Origin: Tethya wilhelma
Taxonomy: Eukaryota; Porifera; Demospongiae; Tethyida; Tethyidae
Reading direction: 5' to 3'
Length of the DNA: 64,000 bases
Assembly (NCBI GenBank): GCA_964030475.1
Contig: CAXIPT010000005.1
Coordinates: 2,597,498-2,661,497, forward strand
Shown: piece after piece, positions 59,000 through 64,000 of the stretch
Layout of the letters: every line of letters starts with the position of its first letter
Position numbering within the stretch: the first letter of the stretch is position 1
The notes under the pieces: model-generated
Databases searched by the model: none
What the model saw: the letters and a program-made list of their open reading frames with translations, nothing else
What the model was told of the DNA's origin: nothing
Made by a program: the position numbers and the translations under genes

Positions 59000-60479
59000 A
59001 TGGAGCTAGAGAAAGGTTTTATCGAGAAACTTGGTAGTACAAACTGGATTACCTGGAAGTTTCAGATGCGACATTATCTTATGTCAAAAGGACTGTGGAA
59101 ATACATTGACGGAACTGAAGTTCTAGCTGAGGATGCGTCTGCTGCTGCACGCACTACGTTTCGTGACAACTCGCAGAAGTCGTTGTCAACTATAGTGCTT
59201 GCAATTAGTACTCCCCAGCTTTACTTGGTCACTTCATGTGAAACACCTAAGGATGTGTGGGACACTCTTAGAAATCACTTTGAACGTGAAACACTTGCTA
59301 ATAAGCTGTTTCTCAAGAAGAAATATTTCCGAAAGGAAATGAAGGAAGGTGCTGTAATGGAGGAACATCTCAAGGAGATGAAAGAAATCACAGACAAACT
59401 GGCCTCGATTGGTGCAGCTATATCAGAAGAAGATCAAGTTGTAACACTTCTTGGTAGCCTACCTCCAAGTTACTCTACTCTTGTCACTGCACTGGAATCT
59501 CGTGTTGACGAACTCAGCCTTGACTTTGTTCGACAATCGCTTATCCACGAGGAGCAGAAGCAGAAAGATACAGTAACGACAAAGTCTTCAGACTCAGCAT
59601 TACTGGGAGGAGCCAAGACAAACAAGGGTCGAAAACCACCTGTGTGCTGGAAATGCAATGAAATTGGACACATCCAACGTTATTGTCCAAAGAACAAAGC
59701 TGATCATGGACACAATGCTGCCAATGTTACAGAGCACCTTGTTCAAGATGATCCTGAAAATGCCTTTCACATGTCTGGAACATCCTCAAACCAAGAACAA
59801 TGGATAGTTGACTCTGGTGCAACAAGTCACATGACATTTCAGAAAGAGCTCCTTGTTGACTATCAGGAATTTGATACACCAGAGAAAGTTGGACTTGGAG
59901 ATGGCAGAATTGTTGATGCTGTTGGAACTGGAAACGTTCGCTTGAGCATGAAATTTAAAGTGAGCAATCCTAAACGAGCAGTGATGCAGAAGGTGCTGTA
60001 CGTACCTCAATTAGCAAGTAATCTCTTTTCGGTTCGAGCTGCTGCACAAAAGGGTAACATTGTCAAGTTTGGACATTCAAGGTGCTGGATCAGGAGTCAA
60101 ACTGGAGAACTCTTGGGTATGGGCTCCTTGAATAGGAAGCTGTATCATCTTGACTGTGAATCAAAGTTGCCCAGCATTGAGAAGGCAAGTGCTGCCACAT
60201 GTGACAAGTCAAATGTTGATCTTTGGCATCAACGTCTTGGTCATGTAAATGCTCAATACCTTAGTGATCTCTCGCAGAAAGAAATGGCAACTGGAATCAA
60301 GCTAACCAAGGAGGCACAACTGTCCTTCTGTGAAGGATGTATTGAAGGAAAGATGCACAGGAAGCCCTTTAAATCAGTGGGAGAAAATCGATCTACCCGA
60401 AAGCTTCAATTAGTGCATAGTGATGTCTGTGGTCCAATGCCAGAATCTATTGGAGGCAAAAAGTATTTTGTTTCGTTCA
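59000..60479 (+). mobile_element. Ty1/copia gag-protease-integrase frame, truncated
   Basis: The first ATG is at 59000 (the frame is open from 58970). In order: a gag capsid region of UBN2/retrotran_gag type; a CCHC zinc knuckle (CWKCNEIGHIQRYCPKNK); an aspartic protease site DSGATSHM; a gag-pre-integrase segment (LWHQRLGH then the C-x2-C of FCEGCIEGK); and the first integrase motif (HSDVCGPM). The frame ends at N 60480, so the integrase core, RT/RNase H and 3' LTR are missing. No stop breaks the part present, so the insertion may be young. Described only as a remnant. Confidence 0.92.
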
Positions 60480-60550
60480 NTCGCAAAATGTTTCTACGTA
60501 GGTCCCCCATCCATGATAATTATTATCTAATAATATATAATATTATATAG

Positions 60551-63500
60551 GTTTATAGATTCACTGTCAAAGGCTACTAAAGGATATGCTAATCCCATAC
60601 TAGAGTTATGTTCAAGTGGAAGGAAACTGACGGTCAAATGGAGTGATGGAGAGGAAAGTATCTTCCATTCTCTATGGCTGAGACATAATTGTAGGTGCTC
60701 CAACTGTTGGAACTCTTCTTTTGAACAAAAAACTATTGATGGCAGTGTTCTTCAAAATAATCCAACAATTTCATCAGCTGCTGTATCTGGTTCGTATAAT
60801 AATATTTAATAATTATAATAATACTGTATTACTATATAGGGGTACACTAAATGCAATCCTCGCTCTGCTGGATCCAAAGGTCACATTCCCAATCGCTTTG
60901 GCAAAGATCGTCGCAAGTCTGGGCACCTGGGCAAAGATCGTCTCAGTAAAAATGTACAATCTAACTTGGCCCATTAAGTCAAGAGGCGCTCTATCCATGC
61001 TCTAAATCTACAGTTTAATCTCTCAAGTTGGTCCCAGGCTAGTTCATGTTGAGGCAAAGTGCCCTACTTACTTTTGTGAGAAATGCTGAAGCACAGTGAA
61101 GATACGCCACGAAGTTTACCTTGGTCTGCCACCACCACGTCGTCCATGAAAAATCTCAATTGAACCCAAACACATAGCCTCGCTTCGCTCGGAATAATAT
61201 ACCCATACACTAGTTTGCCCCTGAGAAGCGTCTTTCATATTATTGGCGGCTCTTTACCATAGCTAAGTTTATTGTTGACAAATTATGCACAATACGTGCC
61301 TTTGGAGCTAATATCCAAATGTGGGGTGCAAGAAGAACCAAATAACATAAACTGAAACAAATGTTTCGTAACACTAGGAAGGGTTCTTTTACAACTGATG
61401 ATAAAATATTTTGCTTCAACTCTTTTGATGGACAAATGACAGATAAAATTAATGATAGCAAAAATGACTAGATAATAGTTTATATAGCAAATCCAAAAGA
61501 GAACTCTGCAATACAGAACAAATAAATCAAGGTCTTCACACCTGCAAAACATTTGTCTTTAACTAGCACAAAAGTGCACAAAATCAATGGAAAATGGATA
61601 TGTATTATATCAATCATATACTAGGTCACATCATGATTGCAAAAAATGTTTACAGATTATTATTATCAAGAAACCACATCCTATGTACATACATGAGCAT
61701 TAGATCACAAATTAACCAAGAAACCAAACCGTCCAGAATAGATGCCACTCTAAAGACAAAGCAGAAACCAATTACCACTAATTTTACAAAATAAGTACCA
61801 AAAGTAACCACAAGTAACCACAAGTAACCACAAATAACCACAAGTAAACCACTGTTGAACACAATTAGCATACCAATGCACATACAAAGAACACTAGTCC
61901 TCTGCAGTAACAAAGCATCCAACACTTATGTATCGTCAGTTCCTTTAAATAATGTGAGAGTAAGAATCTTCTTGTAGGAATAATTATAAGTCATGGTTTT
62001 CACATTATATCATACACTGTTCAGAGTTGGATGGTGAAGGTATTGTAAAGGTTCGTTGGAATTATGATGATGAAGTTTCTGGACACGATGGACTGTTTGA
62101 TTTGAACTGGCTCAAAGAAAACAGTTACTCTGCTGAAAAACTCAAGAAAGTTCAGAATGATTCCAGGCCCTTATTTACTGTAAGATTCAAGTTGCTTGCT
62201 TGCTTGCTATACTTAAACCCTGATTTCTTCTCTGGCCAGCATCATGCATGACTATGACTAGATATGTAATTTCTTGCCGGTGGTTAAATTGTGAGTCCAC
62301 AGAGGATATATACATTTAAATTTAAAGCAGAATTGTAAGAAGAATTGAACTAACCTAGTAACTGATTTTTGTTACTTCTTGTGACCATAGGTCACACTTA
62401 CAGTCTAGTATAACAGAAATTAAAGGTATATTATACCTTTAATTTCTGTATAATTATTTCTATACTTTATAGGACCTGGTATAATGATATTAAAGATGTG
62501 CACTTGCTTATATACTGTAACTGTAACTATAACTATATATTTCTCAAGCTATACCCTATACCAGCATCTGACTTTATCCTTTTGACTATATTATGTAGGA
62601 TTTTATGGCAACATTTAGCTATGAAGATGTTAAAAGGAGCGAAGAAGGAATGTGGAAGTGAGCCATAGTAGTAATACTATACAACTTCCAGTGTATATCA
62701 TATGTATACTACATGATGACACTAAGACTATAATAAAGTCTTAGTATTATAATAGGAAGTGAATGAGTGATCCTTATTTCCCATGTCATCATGACTATAT
62801 AGCGATAATACAGGGATTGTCTACTTTCAATTCATTATGGATCTCTGGTGTATGGATTGTATAATGATTAAAAGTTTTATGTGAACCTTGAAGAGTTGCA
62901 TATCCAAGACCGTTCCTGCCATGCTAAAGTTGTTCAGAAGTTTCAGTGTTTTGTTGTTGTTGTTGTTGCTGTTGCATGTTTGTTTGTTTGTTTTTTGTGT
63001 TTTTATTGTTGTTTTTTTTTTTGTATGATTGTCCTACCACTCTGTAGGTGGTTGCGTCACCTCAGTGAATATGGATTTGCATTGTTAACTGATGTTCCAA
63101 CAGTTCCTGGACAAGTAACAAAGGTATTGTTTGAACCCATGGGCCATGCAGAGCCTTCTGTGCATCACTAGGCCTGTTGTTTAGAGCTGGAATGCAATTG
63201 ATAATCACTTATATACCAGGAATGATGTAGGCCTTTGCAAATAATTTTGAGCATAATTGGTAATTTTAAAGTTAAAAGTAGTAATGTCAGTTTTGTCTAT
63301 AGCTGGAAAATCTGCATGCATAATCAAAATAGATCATCTTGGTCATGATGACATTGTGTATTGTATACATGGCGAATTATTATGGATTTTAACAGTATAT
63401 AGGTAAAATTGTAGAGCATAATATTATTATATAAGTGAAATTGTAAGAATTATAGAGCATATAGTGATATGAGGCTATATGGTTATGGTTGTTCATGCCC

Positions 63501-63971
63501 ATGTATCTGAGGTCAAATTAGTCTGCACTATACCACATGAAGTTGTTTTTCCACACAGAATCTCCTAATCTACATGAATTGTATGGTGCATGTACACTGA
63601 TAATCAATGCCAACTAAGTGGTAATATTAATACGTAATTGTACTATTACATACCTCAGGTTTGTGAAAGTATCGGACTGATTCACCATAATTACTATGGA
63701 GAGGTATTATATATTCCTGTGTCTAATTATAATGATCACACACTGTTAATAATTATTGGTAGTGTGTTTTTATAATTATACATGCATCAATTAATGTGCT
63801 TTAAATTTGTTGACTATTGATTCACCATATATAATTATAGATATTTGATATCAAAGTTTTGCCTGAAGCTCAGCTTGATGATATTGCTTCAAGCTCTAAC
63901 TCACTCTCTTATCATGCTGATATCCAGCACTTTGAAAGTGTTCCTGGTCTTGGACTATTGCATTGTCTTCG
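60551..63971 (+). CDS. BBOX1-like: Gamma-butyrobetaine dioxygenase-like, exons 2-7 (second version, partial)
   Basis: Exons 60551-60789, 62025-62179, 62599-62657, 63048-63123, 63659-63703 and 63841-63971 join in phase. The gene continues beyond the window. Exon 2 repeats 58097-58353 with few substitutions and an 18-nt in-frame deletion after GTTTATA. Later exons encode the second half of the DUF971-like domain (GLFDLNWLKEN) and the start of the 2-oxoglutarate dioxygenase fold. The last exon has SLSYHADIQHFESVPGLGLL, with the HxD iron-binding pair as H-A-D and a BBOX1-type PG-x-x-LLHC strand. The distal iron His and 2-oxoglutarate Arg lie outside the window. The sequence right of N 60480 begins in intron 1 of the same locus, so this looks like the other haplotype joined after the copia insertion. 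Confidence 0.82.
60838..60963. repeat. Dispersed repeat, GACGATCTTTGCC family (inverse copy)
   Basis: Inverse of 38250-38440, present in intron 2 of the second BBOX1-like version and absent at the corresponding place in the first (58353-58450). It is therefore an insertion polymorphism or copy difference. Confidence 0.65.
61800..61852. repeat. (AGTAACCACA)n minisatellite
   Basis: About five 10-bp units (AGTAACCACA, one AATAACCACA) in the BBOX1-like intron. Confidence 0.85.
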
Positions 63972-64000
63972 GTGAGTAACAGAGAGGGACATGCAGAGAG

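Overview
The window reads as animal genomic DNA from a demosponge, most likely Amphimedon-like (inference). Genes have short introns with GT-AG boundaries. They include a many-domain SRCR/sushi receptor like sponge aggregation receptors, an EGFR-like ectodomain, and an intronless sponge-type 7TM receptor. The DNA is AT-rich and dense with short inverted-repeat (MITE-like) elements. There are no tRNA, rRNA or CRISPR features. I built the exon models by eye from splice sites, and reading phase closes across every multi-exon gene except where noted.

Layout. 1-2307: no gene, repeat fragments. 2308-7600 (+): C-terminal exons of an ASH/MSP-domain (DLEC1/HYDIN-like) protein, with an intronless GPCR (3783-4811, -) nested in one intron. 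7744-18273: three intronless 3-beta-HSD/NSDHL-like dehydrogenase genes (-), plus a broken fourth copy near 15.0-15.3 kb. Between them lie two identical 837-bp direct repeats around a charged 174-codon ORF.

19800-25040 (-) and 25268-37820 (+): two membrane receptors transcribed head to head from a 227-bp intergenic region. The first has an ErbB-like L1-CR1-L2-CR2 ectodomain, one transmembrane helix and a tyrosine-containing tail but no kinase. The second has a signal peptide, 13 SRCR domains, a sushi domain, a mucin-like stalk, one transmembrane helix and a short tail. This pair is the most interesting system in the window and could be a coordinated surface recognition or adhesion module.

42060-47755 (+): exons for the first transmembrane domain of two tandem ABCC (MRP-type) transporters. 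The second copy has an in-frame stop and runs into a Ty3/gypsy remnant (47920-48700). 49804-50742 (+): an intronless CmcI-like methyltransferase-family gene with a mitochondrial-type N-terminus. 52560-54489 (-): a decayed non-LTR retrotransposon. 57895-63971 (+): a gamma-butyrobetaine dioxygenase-like gene whose exon 2 appears twice, separated by a truncated Ty1/copia element. Single N bases at 45691, 47919 and 60480 mark abrupt changes of context, so some duplications may be joined haplotypes rather than real tandem copies.
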